Shown piece after piece: positions 40,625 through 49,683 of a DNA stretch of 51,659 bases; the first letter of the stretch is position 1; each line of letters starts with the position of its first letter. A program made the position numbers and the translations under genes. Under the pieces are notes generated by a model. The model saw nothing but the letters and a program-made list of their open reading frames with translations. It was not told the DNA's origin and did not search any database. Source of the stretch: Donghicola tyrosinivorans (GTDB taxonomy: Bacteria > Pseudomonadota > Alphaproteobacteria > Rhodobacterales > Rhodobacteraceae); assembly GCF_003003355.1 (NCBI RefSeq), contig NZ_PVTQ01000021.1, forward strand, positions 1 to 51,659. Reading direction: 5' to 3'.

Positions 40625-41988
40625 GCGCGCTAACCTGCTTCAAAGCCTACGATATTCGCGGTCGCCTTGGCATCGATCTGGACGAAGAGATCGCATATCG
40701 GGTCGGGCGTGGTTTTGCCCGTGCTTTGGCAGCCAAAACCGTGGTGCTTGGCCGCGACGTGCGCGCCTCATCTGAATCCCTCGCGGCGGCAGTCGCTCGC
40801 GGCTTGATGGACGAAGGCTGCACCTTGCTGGATCTTGGCCTGTCGGGTACCGAAGAAATGTACTACGCCACCACCCACTTTGCCGCCGACGGGGGGATTT
40901 GCGTCACTGCATCGCACAACCCGATGGATTACAACGGGATGAAGATGGTGCGCGCCGGCTCTGCGCCTTTGGATGCGGCGACGGGCTTGGCTAAGATCAA
41001 AGAACTGGCCGAGGCGGATGCCTTCGGCGACGCAAAATCCGGCGAGACGCGGGACGTTGCCGCCGAGGCGCGTGCCGCTTACGTCGAATGCGTTTGTTCT
41101 TTCGTGGATGTCCTCGCTCTGAAGCCGCTGAAAATTCTGGTGAACGCAGGTCACGGTGCGGCGGGTCCGACCTTCGACGCGATCTCCGCACGTTTGGCCG
41201 AGACAGGAGCGCCTCTCGTATTCGAACGGATGTTCCACGAGCCCGACGGCACCTTCCCGCAAGGCATCCCGAACCCGCTTCTCCCCGAAAACCGCCCCGC
41301 GACTGCAGAAGCTGTTGTCGCCGCTGGCGCAGATTTCGGCGTAGCATGGGATGGCGACTTCGACCGCTGTTTCTTCTTCGATCACACCGGCGCTTTCATT
41401 GATGGCGAATATGTCGTGGGCCTGCTGGCGGAAGCGTTCCTGAAAAAAGAACCGGGCGCCACGATCATCCACGACCCCCGTGTGATCTGGAACACGCAGG
41501 ATGTGGTCGCAAAGGCAGGGGGTAAGGCGGTCCAATCCCGCACCGGCCACGCGTTCATTAAACAAGCAATGCGCGACGAGAATGCAGTCTACGGCGGCGA
41601 AATGTCAGCCCACCACTATTTCCGCGATTTCGTCTTTTGTGACAGCGGCATGATCCCGTGGTTACTGGTGGCTGAATTGGTGAGTCGAAATGGGCCATTG
41701 GCAAATCAGATTGCCGGTCGGAAGGCAGCATTCCCAAGTTCGGGTGAGATAAATTTCACGTTGGAAGACCCGAAAGCCGCGATAGCGCGCGTCCGCCGCG
41801 AATTTGAGCAAAAAGCGAAAGAGATCGACGAGATGGATGGCCTTAGCTTTGATATGGGGGATTGGCGGTTCAATTTGCGGAGTTCGAATACGGAGCCGAT
41901 TGTGAGGCTTAATGTGGAAGTGAAAAATACAAAGTACTGCATTGGAAGTGTTTCGCAGAGAGTGATAGCGGCGCTCACTTCTGATTGA
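40621..41988 (+). CDS. manB: Phosphomannomutase/phosphoglucomutase
   Basis: 455 residues. FKAYDIRGRLG at the start, the phosphoserine loop CVTASHNPMDYNGMK near 97-111, the metal loop AWDGDFDRCFFFD near 240, GGEMSAHHYF near 330 and the phosphate-binding LRSSNTEPIVRLN near 420. It makes mannose-1-phosphate for ManC. The last 300 bases or so, from about 41690, are visibly poorer in GC at third positions than the front. An IS element begins right after the stop. Confidence 0.92.
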   Translation: MSALTCFKAYDIRGRLGIDLDEEIAYRVGRGFARALAAKTVVLGRDVRASSESLAAAVARGLMDEGCTLLDLGLSGTEEMYYATTHFAADGGICVTASHNPMDYNGMKMVRAGSAPLDAATGLAKIKELAEADAFGDAKSGETRDVAAEARAAYVECVCSFVDVLALKPLKILVNAGHGAAGPTFDAISARLAETGAPLVFERMFHEPDGTFPQGIPNPLLPENRPATAEAVVAAGADFGVAWDGDFDRCFFFDHTGAFIDGEYVVGLLAEAFLKKEPGATIIHDPRVIWNTQDVVAKAGGKAVQSRTGHAFIKQAMRDENAVYGGEMSAHHYFRDFVFCDSGMIPWLLVAELVSRNGPLANQIAGRKAAFPSSGEINFTLEDPKAAIARVRREFEQKAKEIDEMDGLSFDMGDWRFNLRSSNTEPIVRLNVEVKNTKYCIGSVSQRVIAALTSD

Positions 41989-41989
41989 G

Positions 41990-42690
41990 GGTAATCCCCC
42001 TGATCTTAAATGGATGCGGAAGTAGAATTTTATCGGCAGGATGAACGAGGAGATTCCAATGAAGAAGACACGCTTCACAAAAGCCCAGATCATGGGTGTG
42101 CTGCGCCAGATGGAAGGCGGCGTTCCTGCTGAAGAGCTTTGTCGCGAGCATGAGATGAGCAGCGCCACGCTTTACAAATGGCGCGCCAAGTATGGTGGCA
42201 TGGCTGCGAGCTTAATTAGCGAGATGAAAGCGATGGCCGAGGAGAACCGGCGGCTGAAGCGCATGTATGCCGATGTCAGCATGCAGAATGATCTGCTCAA
42301 GGAGGCCCTTGGAAAAAATGAAGCGGTCAGCTCAGCGCCGAGAGTTGGCCATGAAAGTGGTGGCGATAAAGGGCATCAGCATTGCGCTGGCGTGCCGAGC
42401 GTTCGATGTTAGCGAGACGTGCTACAGGTACAGCCCCAAGCTGGACGACGAGAACGAGCAGATCGCCGATCTTCTGCTTGGACTGACGAAGGCGAAGAAG
42501 ACTTGGGGTTTCGGCCTGTGCTTTCTGTACTTGCGCAACGTCCAAGGACACGTCTGGAGCCACAAGCGGGTCTACCGGATATACCGTGAATTTGAGCTGA
42601 ACTTCCGTATCAAGCCGCGCAAGCGTCATAAGCGGGAGAAGCCCGACGAATTGGCCGTGCCAGAACTGCCGAACGATTGTTGGATGTCAC
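41990..42690 (+). mobile_element. Truncated IS3-family element (left part)
   Basis: It starts just after the manB stop and holds orfA and the front of orfB. orfB breaks off near 42690 where IS110-type sequence begins, so the right end is lost. Exact left boundary not determined. Confidence 0.65.
42059..42412 (+). CDS. IS3-family transposase OrfA
   Basis: 117 residues from ATG 42059 (MKKTRFTKAQIMGVLRQ), the helix-turn-helix orfA of IS3-type elements, with EELCREHEMSSATLYKWRAKYGG as DNA-binding part and a coiled stretch MAEENRRLKRMYADVSMQND. The frame runs past the usual orfA end into orfB, suggesting the original stop or frameshift site has changed. Confidence 0.8.
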   Translation: MKKTRFTKAQIMGVLRQMEGGVPAEELCREHEMSSATLYKWRAKYGGMAASLISEMKAMAEENRRLKRMYADVSMQNDLLKEALGKNEAVSSAPRVGHESGGDKGHQHCAGVPSVRC

Positions 42691-42692
42691 CG
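42318..42692 (+). pseudogene. IS3-family transposase OrfB, truncated
   Basis: Frame from ATG 42318 (MKRSAQRRELAMKVVA) gives about 125 residues up to NDCWMS near 42690, where homology to OrfB ends just before the catalytic core. It lies in the +1 frame relative to orfA, while IS3 elements use -1 slippage, so an indel or an independent start must be assumed. None of the DDE residues remain. Confidence 0.75.
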
Positions 42693-42779
42693 AGAACTGA
42701 TGGGGTGGATACCCCCTCCCGACGGCATCGCAACGTGCCAAGGTGATGTGGGTCACATCAGCTGAATGAGGAAGTATCC

Positions 42780-42881
42780 ATGGAACAAGTTAGCATCATC
42801 GGCATGGACTTGGCAAAAAGGGTTTTTCAAGTCCATGGCGCCACAGCGGATGGCCAAGTCGCATTCCGCAAGAAGCTTTCG
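42780..42881 (+). pseudogene. IS110-family transposase, N-terminal fragment
   Basis: The frame MEQVSIIGMDLAKRVFQVHG and onward is the start of IS110 transposases, including the first catalytic Asp in GMDLAK. After about 34 codons it is cut by the left end of the next IS. About 80 bases of IS110-type leader precede it. Confidence 0.8.
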
Positions 42882-42931
42882 TGTAACGACCCACTGATTT
42901 CCTGCTCATGCTATAAAGGAAGAAAATAGCC

Positions 42932-43249
42932 ATGAGTAAAAGTATGGACGAGACCGTCAAACGCTGGACAGCCAAGCGAAAGACCGCCCTGGTGATCGAA
43001 ATCATTCAGGGCAAAACCACGGTGGCGGAAGCCAGCCGGACCTTTGATCTGACGCCGTCCGAGATTGAAACTTGGATCGACGATGCGAAGAAGGGGATGG
43101 AGAATTCCCTGCGCGCCACGCCGCAAGATATCCACGCGCAGTACGAGAAGCAGCTCAAAGACCTGCAAGAAGCCTATGGCGAGGCCATGCTTGAGCTGCG
43201 CGCTCGAAAAAAGTTCCAGGCCCTCATGGAGCGGGAGGACGGCAATTGA
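42932..43249 (+). CDS. IS3-family transposase OrfA
   Basis: 105 residues. Helix-turn-helix region WTAKRKTALVIEIIQGKTTV and EASRTFDLTPSEIETWID, followed by a coiled-coil KQLKDLQEAYGEAMLELRARKKF. Start ATG 42932 after AAGGAAG. Its stop overlaps the TTG start of orfB. Confidence 0.87.
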   Translation: MSKSMDETVKRWTAKRKTALVIEIIQGKTTVAEASRTFDLTPSEIETWIDDAKKGMENSLRATPQDIHAQYEKQLKDLQEAYGEAMLELRARKKFQALMEREDGN

Positions 43250-44067
43250 TCCGGACGCTCCATGAGGGCCTTTTGGCGGACGGGATCAAGGTCTCGATCG
43301 CCAAACTCTGCGCTTGGTTCGGCGTCCCGCGGCGAACCGTTTACTATCGACCGACAAAGTCGGCGCCCAAGGTTGATCCCCGTTTCGCAGAGCCGATCAA
43401 AGCCATGATCGAGGAAGAGCCTTCCTTCGGCTATCGAACCGTGGCCTGGCTGTTAGGGTTCAACAAGAACACTGTGCAGCGGATTTTCCGCATAAAAGGC
43501 TGGCAAGTGCGTAAGCGTGCCATCGGGATGCGCCCTCGCATTCAGGCTGTGCCCTCAGTTGCCACGGCGCCAAACGAGCGCTGGTCCACGGATCTGGCCC
43601 GCGTCTGGACTGGAAAAGACGGTTGGGCATCACTGGCCTTGGTCATCGATTGCCACACGCGGGAACTTCTGGGCTGGCACATCTCCAGATCCGGCAAAGC
43701 AACCACTGCCAGCGCAGCCTTGGAACATGCTTTGATCAGCAGGTTCGGGACCCTTGGCCGCGTCCAGAACGAATTCCTGCTTCGCTCAGACAACGGCCTC
43801 ATTTTTACAAGCAGGCACTTCACAGCATTGGTCCGCAGCTATGGAATGAAACAGGAGTTCATCACCCCGCATTGTCCGCAGCAAAATGGCATGGTCGAAA
43901 GGGTCATTCGTACTCTCAAAGAACAATGCACCCACCGTCACCGCTTCGAGAGCATCCAGCACGCCACGCGCGTCATCGGCGACTGGATCAGTTTTTACAA
44001 TAACCGCCGCCCTCATCAGGCCCTAGCAATGCGCACGCCTGCCGAGGCATTCAGATTAGCGGCTTAA
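43246..44067 (+). CDS. IS3-family transposase OrfB (DDE integrase)
   Basis: 273 residues from TTG 43246. The DDE triad can be read: WSTDLARVW (first Asp), LLRSDNGLIF (second Asp) and MVERVIRTLK (Glu), with FYNNRRPHQALAMRTPAEAF at the end. Looks functional. Confidence 0.9.
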   Translation: MIRTLHEGLLADGIKVSIAKLCAWFGVPRRTVYYRPTKSAPKVDPRFAEPIKAMIEEEPSFGYRTVAWLLGFNKNTVQRIFRIKGWQVRKRAIGMRPRIQAVPSVATAPNERWSTDLARVWTGKDGWASLALVIDCHTRELLGWHISRSGKATTASAALEHALISRFGTLGRVQNEFLLRSDNGLIFTSRHFTALVRSYGMKQEFITPHCPQQNGMVERVIRTLKEQCTHRHRFESIQHATRVIGDWISFYNNRRPHQALAMRTPAEAFRLAA

Positions 44068-44163
44068 ACTGAGCAGATTCAGCTGGGTCATTACACTTAC
44101 AACTGTCCTATTGACCCTGACGGTCGACAAATGCCATGCTAGGTCACAGTTTATCCCATTAGC

Positions 44164-45255
44164 TCAAGAAACTCCGAACTTGCGCCGTGCGAGTTCTGCG
44201 AGGTGGTGACGTTGTTCAATTGGCAAAGGTTTGGTGTCTTTAAGCGCGGCTTGCAATCCTGCTTGAGTTGGCGGCACGACCACGCCTATTCCGTCAAGTT
44301 TGGAAATTACCTCGGGTAATGCGTTCACATCTGTTACGATTGAGGGGCAGCCCCAGAAAGCGGCTTCTACAACTACGAGCCCGAAACCTTCCAAGCCTAT
44401 GGTAGGCACTACATTGAAGTTGGAAGTCGCGAATAACCTGTCTCGCTCTTCTTGCGAAACGTGTCCCAATAGCTCCACAGAATCTGATAGATCTTTGTTC
44501 TTGATTTTTTCTTCAAGTATAGGTCGCTGTGGACCATCGCCTACAATTCTGAGTACAGCACCACTTGGCAGACTTTTGGAGGCCTTAGCGGCAAGGAAGG
44601 CATCTAACAATTGGGCCGTGCCAGTCCGCTCTACAAGTCTGCGAACGCAAATATAGCTAAGCCGCTCACTCTCGGGCGTTTGGGCTGTTGGAGTGTCCAA
44701 TTCATGTGGTAATTTGATCCTGGGGTAACGGATCGCGACTTTTCTAGATCGGCGAACAAGAAAGGAGTGTTCCTCAAGCAGAACATTGCGGAAAGCCTGC
44801 GAAACGCAATAGTTGACGCGACTTCGGCGCAAACAAAAGTGCTCTAGATAATACCTGAGAGTATACCTTATGCGGCTCGCACCTTCGATCTTGGCCTCAA
44901 GTCGAGCGGGGCCATGAAAAAAATAGGTGGGTTGCGTCATGCCGAAGAGTGGGAACAGCGCAAAAATAGGTAGGCCCACAGGTATATTATGAATTTCAAT
45001 CACGTCAGGACGCCAACTCCGGATTTCTCTCAAGAGACGCATCCAGGTGAATAGAAAGTTCTTCTTGAAATTTTTTGAAGGCCCCAAGCTAACCTGTTTG
45101 TATTGCGCAGAGCTATCTCCGGAATCCACCTGACCTAATGCGTAGACTCGCACGTCTACTTTTCGTGAAAGAAAGGTGGCTCGGCCGTCAACATATGTGG
45201 GTACTCCGCCTGGCTTTTCGGTTGGAAAGGTTGATGAGATAATTGCAATTTTCAT
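44164..45255 (-). CDS. Glycosyltransferase family 4
   Basis: 363 residues. GT-B fold: N-terminal STFPTEKPGGVPTYV glycine loop, and the GT4 donor-site block EGFGLVVVEAAFWGCPSIV near 295-313 with the E-x7-E pair. The C-terminus ends early, at ARRKFGVS; another frame would continue EFLELMG before stopping, so a one-base loss near the end is possible. Last gene of the wzx-wzy operon, 68 bases from the IS3 element. Overlaps the next gene upstream by ATGA. Confidence 0.85.
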   Translation of the reverse strand: MKIAIISSTFPTEKPGGVPTYVDGRATFLSRKVDVRVYALGQVDSGDSSAQYKQVSLGPSKNFKKNFLFTWMRLLREIRSWRPDVIEIHNIPVGLPIFALFPLFGMTQPTYFFHGPARLEAKIEGASRIRYTLRYYLEHFCLRRSRVNYCVSQAFRNVLLEEHSFLVRRSRKVAIRYPRIKLPHELDTPTAQTPESERLSYICVRRLVERTGTAQLLDAFLAAKASKSLPSGAVLRIVGDGPQRPILEEKIKNKDLSDSVELLGHVSQEERDRLFATSNFNVVPTIGLEGFGLVVVEAAFWGCPSIVTDVNALPEVISKLDGIGVVVPPTQAGLQAALKDTKPLPIEQRHHLAELARRKFGVS

Positions 45256-46262
45256 GACAGAATTGTTTTCTTGATGAAGGATTGTGCATCTGTTCCGGCT
45301 AATAGCGCCAGAGCCTGTTGGATCGAGGCAAGGTTCGTTCGTCGATTGGGATCACTCTCCAAACGTTTGACTTTTTCAGCAAGATCCTCGGCGTTCTCGT
45401 ACATAAGATCGTCATGATCGCCAAAGATAGCGGCTGCTGTTGGGGTTTTCTTGTGTAATAACAGACCGCCATAAGAAGGAACAAGTATTGTGCGTGATGT
45501 TATTTCGTCACCAGTTCCGTGAGCTCCGACTGCTTCCATCAACAATCCTAGTACACAGGTTGAACGCTGGTAAACATCATTGACTGCTCTGCCATAAAGA
45601 GCGGGATGTATAACGATGTCTGCCTTGGCATTGCGGAACATATTTGCCGACCACCGATCACCGTAGATTGAAACCCTACCGGAATAGAGTGACGCAAACT
45701 CAGCGATACTTTGTTCCTTACCCGGTGAGTGGTGGCCGATAAAGCTCACGCCGATTTCTGGATCTGCTTGCGCTATTGGCGCTACCAGAGCTGGATCATA
45801 AAATGGCCCAATGGCTTGAGAATATTTGTTTATGCTATCTCGGAAATAATCTGATAGGTTTGGTTTAGTATGAAAGAACAGATCAATTTCGGACAGGGCA
45901 TCAACATACTCAGCGCCGTATACAGCAGGATCGAGATCAGGGTATATTCCCACTGTCTTTGCGCCAACAGATTTTGCCGCCAATACAACTTTCCGCGACA
46001 GCGATGGCGACTTGAAGATCAAAAAATGTGTCGGTCGTGTTTTTTCTAAATAGTATATTAGCCGCTCGTCAAGCGCTGTTGCCAGAGCACGGCGGTTCCA
46101 TCGGCGGGCTAAACGGTGTGACTTCGTCGGAACTTCGTGCCAACAGTAAAGCCGGTCATCAAAATTCACCACATCTAGATCACTCGAAACCAAGGCTCTG
46201 AAAAGAGGGTATTCATCCAGCCCCGAGGAGGTCCGCAATAAGGAAAGTACAGATGGCTTCAT
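45252..46262 (-). CDS. CgeB-like glycosyltransferase
   Basis: 336 residues. The C-terminal half holds GTGDEITSRTILVPSYGGLLLHKKT, matching the (E/D)xxxR-FExPAxGxxLL pattern of CgeB-type GT-B enzymes (residues about 249-273). FIGHHSPGKEQSI starts the second domain. No N-terminal signal. It overlaps its neighbours by four bases on both sides. The sugar is unknown. Confidence 0.65.
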   Translation of the reverse strand: MKPSVLSLLRTSSGLDEYPLFRALVSSDLDVVNFDDRLYCWHEVPTKSHRLARRWNRRALATALDERLIYYLEKTRPTHFLIFKSPSLSRKVVLAAKSVGAKTVGIYPDLDPAVYGAEYVDALSEIDLFFHTKPNLSDYFRDSINKYSQAIGPFYDPALVAPIAQADPEIGVSFIGHHSPGKEQSIAEFASLYSGRVSIYGDRWSANMFRNAKADIVIHPALYGRAVNDVYQRSTCVLGLLMEAVGAHGTGDEITSRTILVPSYGGLLLHKKTPTAAAIFGDHDDLMYENAEDLAEKVKRLESDPNRRTNLASIQQALALLAGTDAQSFIKKTILS

Positions 46263-47470
46263 GTGTGTAAGAGTACCTTCTCGATTGTTGTCATCTCGGC
46301 GCTGTGTAATGCTTCGACATAGCCACGAATTTCTCTGCGGTTGTTGCGTTGGGCGGCGGCCAACAATATTCTTGCCGCGTGGTCAGGCTCCGCGAGCTGA
46401 TCGAATTCTAGTACAGTTCCTGTTTTAGCCACGCTGTCACGCATCCCTGAAATGTTGCTTGCGACAACAGGACAGCCCGCTGCGAGTGCCTCGAAAATGA
46501 AAACGGAATTTGCCTCCCGCCAACTGGTAACAAGTACAGCATCAAACTGGCTCAACTTTGTCAAAAAATCTAAACGTGTCAGTCCTTGCAAATGTGTCAA
46601 TTGCGGGCTGGAGACAGACTTTATTTCCTCAATTAACCGATTTTCAAGAGGTCCTTTTCCCACCATGAGAGCTTCGGTCTTGGGCCCGAGTTGTACTGCT
46701 TTGGCTAAAACTCGAAGCGCAGCTGTGGGGTTCTTTCTCTGATTCAAGGCACCGGACCAAAGCAGGCATGTGGTTTCTTTGTGGGGTTTCTGGGCGTTGG
46801 GATGTGGGACTGAAGCGAGAATACCTTCGAGATCAACTTCACTGTAAAGAGCATCACGTATGAGATGAGGGCGCATTGCAATGGTCCGTGCGAAAACACT
46901 ACGGTCAGTTTGGGTGGCAAAGAGCAGGGTGAGCGGCTGGCGCCGCAAGCGAATTGCAAAATGAAAGACCGCTCGCTCCAAAAGTATTAAAATGGCGTAA
47001 AGGCTGTATTTTACTAAAAGTGATCGGGGGCCGTAGCGCGCAATTGCCCTCAAAGGTGGATATTCTAGTCCAGAAATCGCACCTAGGATGATTTTCTTTT
47101 GTACAAACAAGAATGGCAGGTAAAATAAAGCGTTAACCTGACCAGATTTCCAAATCACTGTCTGTGCGTCATTCGTGCGTAAGGCCGCACTATATAGTCG
47201 CAACAGGTCGGCGAGAAAATGCAATCGTGTTGGGTGATCTCCATTACTTTTGGCAAAAATCATCGAGACGAAGTTCAGTTTAACCCGATTTGCAAGTCCT
47301 TTGTCCACAAGCCACTTGATAATTGATTGACGGTTATCGAGCCGTTCTAGGGTCCACAAGTCGATTGTGGCGCTAGGCTGACGCGCGATCGCCGAAATAG
47401 CCTTCAAAGCAATTTGAAATTCAGACCCACGCTCAGGATCTAATAGGTCAGTTATAAGTAGAAAGCGCAT
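46259..47470 (-). CDS. Glycosyltransferase family 4
   Basis: 403 residues. Donor-domain blocks: LLWSGALNQRKNPTAALRVL near 237-256, MVGKGPLENRLIEEI near 272-286, and VFIFEALAAGCPVVASNISG near 330-349. The first half contains hydrophobic stretches suggesting membrane association. Its start overlaps the preceding gene by 23 bases. Confidence 0.85.
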   Translation of the reverse strand: MRFLLITDLLDPERGSEFQIALKAISAIARQPSATIDLWTLERLDNRQSIIKWLVDKGLANRVKLNFVSMIFAKSNGDHPTRLHFLADLLRLYSAALRTNDAQTVIWKSGQVNALFYLPFLFVQKKIILGAISGLEYPPLRAIARYGPRSLLVKYSLYAILILLERAVFHFAIRLRRQPLTLLFATQTDRSVFARTIAMRPHLIRDALYSEVDLEGILASVPHPNAQKPHKETTCLLWSGALNQRKNPTAALRVLAKAVQLGPKTEALMVGKGPLENRLIEEIKSVSSPQLTHLQGLTRLDFLTKLSQFDAVLVTSWREANSVFIFEALAAGCPVVASNISGMRDSVAKTGTVLEFDQLAEPDHAARILLAAAQRNNRREIRGYVEALHSAEMTTIEKVLLHT

Positions 47471-48443
47471 TCAGCATCTGCTTTAGTATCGAGTAACTGT
47501 GCGAGCCAGTATGGACGAAATGTATGTTAGAGAACAGTGAAGTTAAGTCTGAGGGAAAAGCTGAATTTACAAAAACAGGTTTTCCCGCTTGGGCGGCTTC
47601 ATATGCTGAAAGGCCGAAGCCCTCATAAACTGAAAAAAAGAAAAATGGGCCATTCTCGTCACGAAGCCAATTTGAATTGAAGCCGCCAAAGGAAAGTACA
47701 TCCTTGTACTTTGCGAAACGGACGCAGATTTGAGGGTCTACATCGCCATAATGCTGCACGGAATATTGGATGCCGCCTTGAGCATTGAGGGCCCGACATT
47801 CTGTCAAAAGCTGCTCCAGTGCGTCCAGATCTTTGGACCCACGGCCCCGTTCGGGATAGAGCCGGCAGGCCGTTACAAAAACCATATTCTTGTCGTGGCA
47901 CAGTGAATTTTGCATAGGAGAGTCTTCAGGGAGAGATTTCTCAGGTAAATCTATAATCGGCAAAACTATTTCCGCTGGACGGGAAAAGCTACGGGCAGTG
48001 GTCTCTGAATTAGCAATCCTTATTTGGGACGCTAATGAGGACACCTTGACGTAAACCATGACCGCAATTGCATGAATGGGGTCGCGCCAAGTGACGGCCA
48101 AAGTGTAGGGTACCTGCATATAGACGGCGAATGGGATCCTGTGCCGTATAGCAAACAATATTAAGGGCAAGTCTCGAGGGCCCGAGCTAAAAAGCACTAG
48201 TGCACTGGTTCTCTTGACGGTTCCGTTGCTGCAAAGCAGATGCTCCTTCAACTCGAGCAACGCCTTCTTCGCTTCTCGAGCGGTAGTTACCACAAGGGTG
48301 ACACCTCGTTCGACATAGGCAGTTTCGATCAGTCGCGCGACACTCTCTCCGCCCCCTCGTCCCTCTCCGTGAACGGTTAAGAGAGCGAGATTGGGCAGAA
48401 TTTCAGGCAGATTGGTAAGGTTTTTTGTTTGTGGCACGGCCAA
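47448..48443 (-). CDS. Glycosyltransferase (GT4-like)
   Basis: 331 residues counted from a TTG at 48443; a GTG at 48437 or a later start is equally possible, and the start overlaps wzy by up to 41 bases. GT-B donor blocks: VFVTACRLYPERGRGSKDLDAL near 190-211, VLSFGGFNSNW, and SVYEGFGLSAYEAAQAGKPVFVNS near 275-298, with the E-x7-E pair. No ordinary ATG start is available near the beginning. Confidence 0.78.
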   Translation of the reverse strand: MAVPQTKNLTNLPEILPNLALLTVHGEGRGGGESVARLIETAYVERGVTLVVTTAREAKKALLELKEHLLCSNGTVKRTSALVLFSSGPRDLPLILFAIRHRIPFAVYMQVPYTLAVTWRDPIHAIAVMVYVKVSSLASQIRIANSETTARSFSRPAEIVLPIIDLPEKSLPEDSPMQNSLCHDKNMVFVTACRLYPERGRGSKDLDALEQLLTECRALNAQGGIQYSVQHYGDVDPQICVRFAKYKDVLSFGGFNSNWLRDENGPFFFFSVYEGFGLSAYEAAQAGKPVFVNSAFPSDLTSLFSNIHFVHTGSHSYSILKQMLNALSTYN

Positions 48444-49656
48444 TTAACCTTATGATCGTAGCGATTGTAAAAATTATAATTATATCACGAAACAACTCGT
48501 ATCCAAGATACAAGAACGCACCGGAGAGGGTCTTGGGGTAAATCGTAACGGCTTTGCTCAATTGATAGGCGAGCAGTGCAATAATAGTACTTGGTGAGAA
48601 ATGCAGAATTCGCAGTAGATAGCGATTCAGTGCGGTTGCAAATGCCGCGACAATGAAGAAATTTAAGAATACGCCAATATAGCCACCAGCCAGAAGCCCG
48701 TGCCCTAACAGCGTCAAGGGTAGAGAAACACCTTCTTTGTAGTCGATCCCGAGGTATCTATCTAGAAAATACTCTGCACCGTCAACGCTGCCTTCGAACT
48801 GAACCCCAAACCACCGCATCGGGATCGAGCCAATTCTTTGAAGGGCGTCGGTGAACAGCGACGGGTCTGCCCCCCTAGTTTGCCATGCTGAATAGCTAAA
48901 ATGCCAGTAGGGTTCAGATAGGCGAAAAAGAAAAGAGAAAGAAGTGCTTTCATAGTTATCTCGTTGGGCCCCCCATATCGCGATCAGTGCTAGTGCCATA
49001 CCAGCTAAAATCATTGTCTTTCCGAGATTCGCGAATTTGCGCATAGCGATCGCAAGGAAATTTGAGTAGGTGACACGTGCTGAAGGCCCATTTTCGGCGC
49101 GATTCTTCAATAAGTTTCCCAGAAAAATGGATATTAACGTCGATAAAACTAACCCTCTAGAGCCCGAGGCAGCCAAGACTCCCAGAAAAGTAAAGACGGA
49201 AACGTCGATAAGAATTCGTTTCGTTGCTTTGGCGTGTTGCCGTGCCAGGAAAATATAAGTTGCTCCAACTATCGCAGCGCCGTTTGAAATGATCGCAATG
49301 CGCAAGAGCCCGCTGCGGTTCGCGATGCCAGTGGATACGTCGTCTTGGCGATAACTCAGGCCACCGCCCGCTAAATCAATCATACACCACAAAAGCAAAA
49401 GAAATGCCACGAAGTTTGCATTAGGAAAGCGAAATTGTCTAACAATAAGACCTCTTTGTCTTTCTCGGAAAGCCCAAGAAGCTATTGAGATTGCAGAATA
49501 AATAACCACTCCATTGATAAGGGGCGTGGCTATGTTTAGTTCATCCCGTGAAAAAATGATACCCGCAAAACCGCTGTAGACAACTACTATTGGAATGAGT
49601 CCAAATATCGCGATGGACGACCATAGGAACATTCGGATGCCAATTAGAGATATCAT
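48403..49656 (-). CDS. O-antigen/polysaccharide polymerase-like membrane protein (Wzy-like)
   Basis: 417 residues, about ten to eleven membrane segments with a larger extracytoplasmic loop before the last third (residues about 225-310). No conserved motif; Wzy proteins are very diverse, so the call rests on topology, length and position between a flippase and glycosyltransferases. Low third-position GC compared with the pectin genes. Confidence 0.65.
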   Translation of the reverse strand: MISLIGIRMFLWSSIAIFGLIPIVVVYSGFAGIIFSRDELNIATPLINGVVIYSAISIASWAFRERQRGLIVRQFRFPNANFVAFLLLLWCMIDLAGGGLSYRQDDVSTGIANRSGLLRIAIISNGAAIVGATYIFLARQHAKATKRILIDVSVFTFLGVLAASGSRGLVLSTLISIFLGNLLKNRAENGPSARVTYSNFLAIAMRKFANLGKTMILAGMALALIAIWGAQRDNYESTSFSFLFRLSEPYWHFSYSAWQTRGADPSLFTDALQRIGSIPMRWFGVQFEGSVDGAEYFLDRYLGIDYKEGVSLPLTLLGHGLLAGGYIGVFLNFFIVAAFATALNRYLLRILHFSPSTIIALLAYQLSKAVTIYPKTLSGAFLYLGYELFRDIIIIFTIATIIRLIGRATNKKPYQSA

Positions 49657-49683
49657 GAAGCCGCTCTTGTTGCCAATTTTCTG

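Larger units (their letters stand above)
42882..44096 (+). mobile_element. Intact-looking IS3-family insertion sequence
   Basis: Ends are inverted repeats: left TGTAACGACCCACTGATTTC, right (reverse) TGTAATGACCCAGCTGAATC, both followed by TGCTCA. It carries complete orfA and orfB. No matching target duplication is visible at the two borders. Confidence 0.85.
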
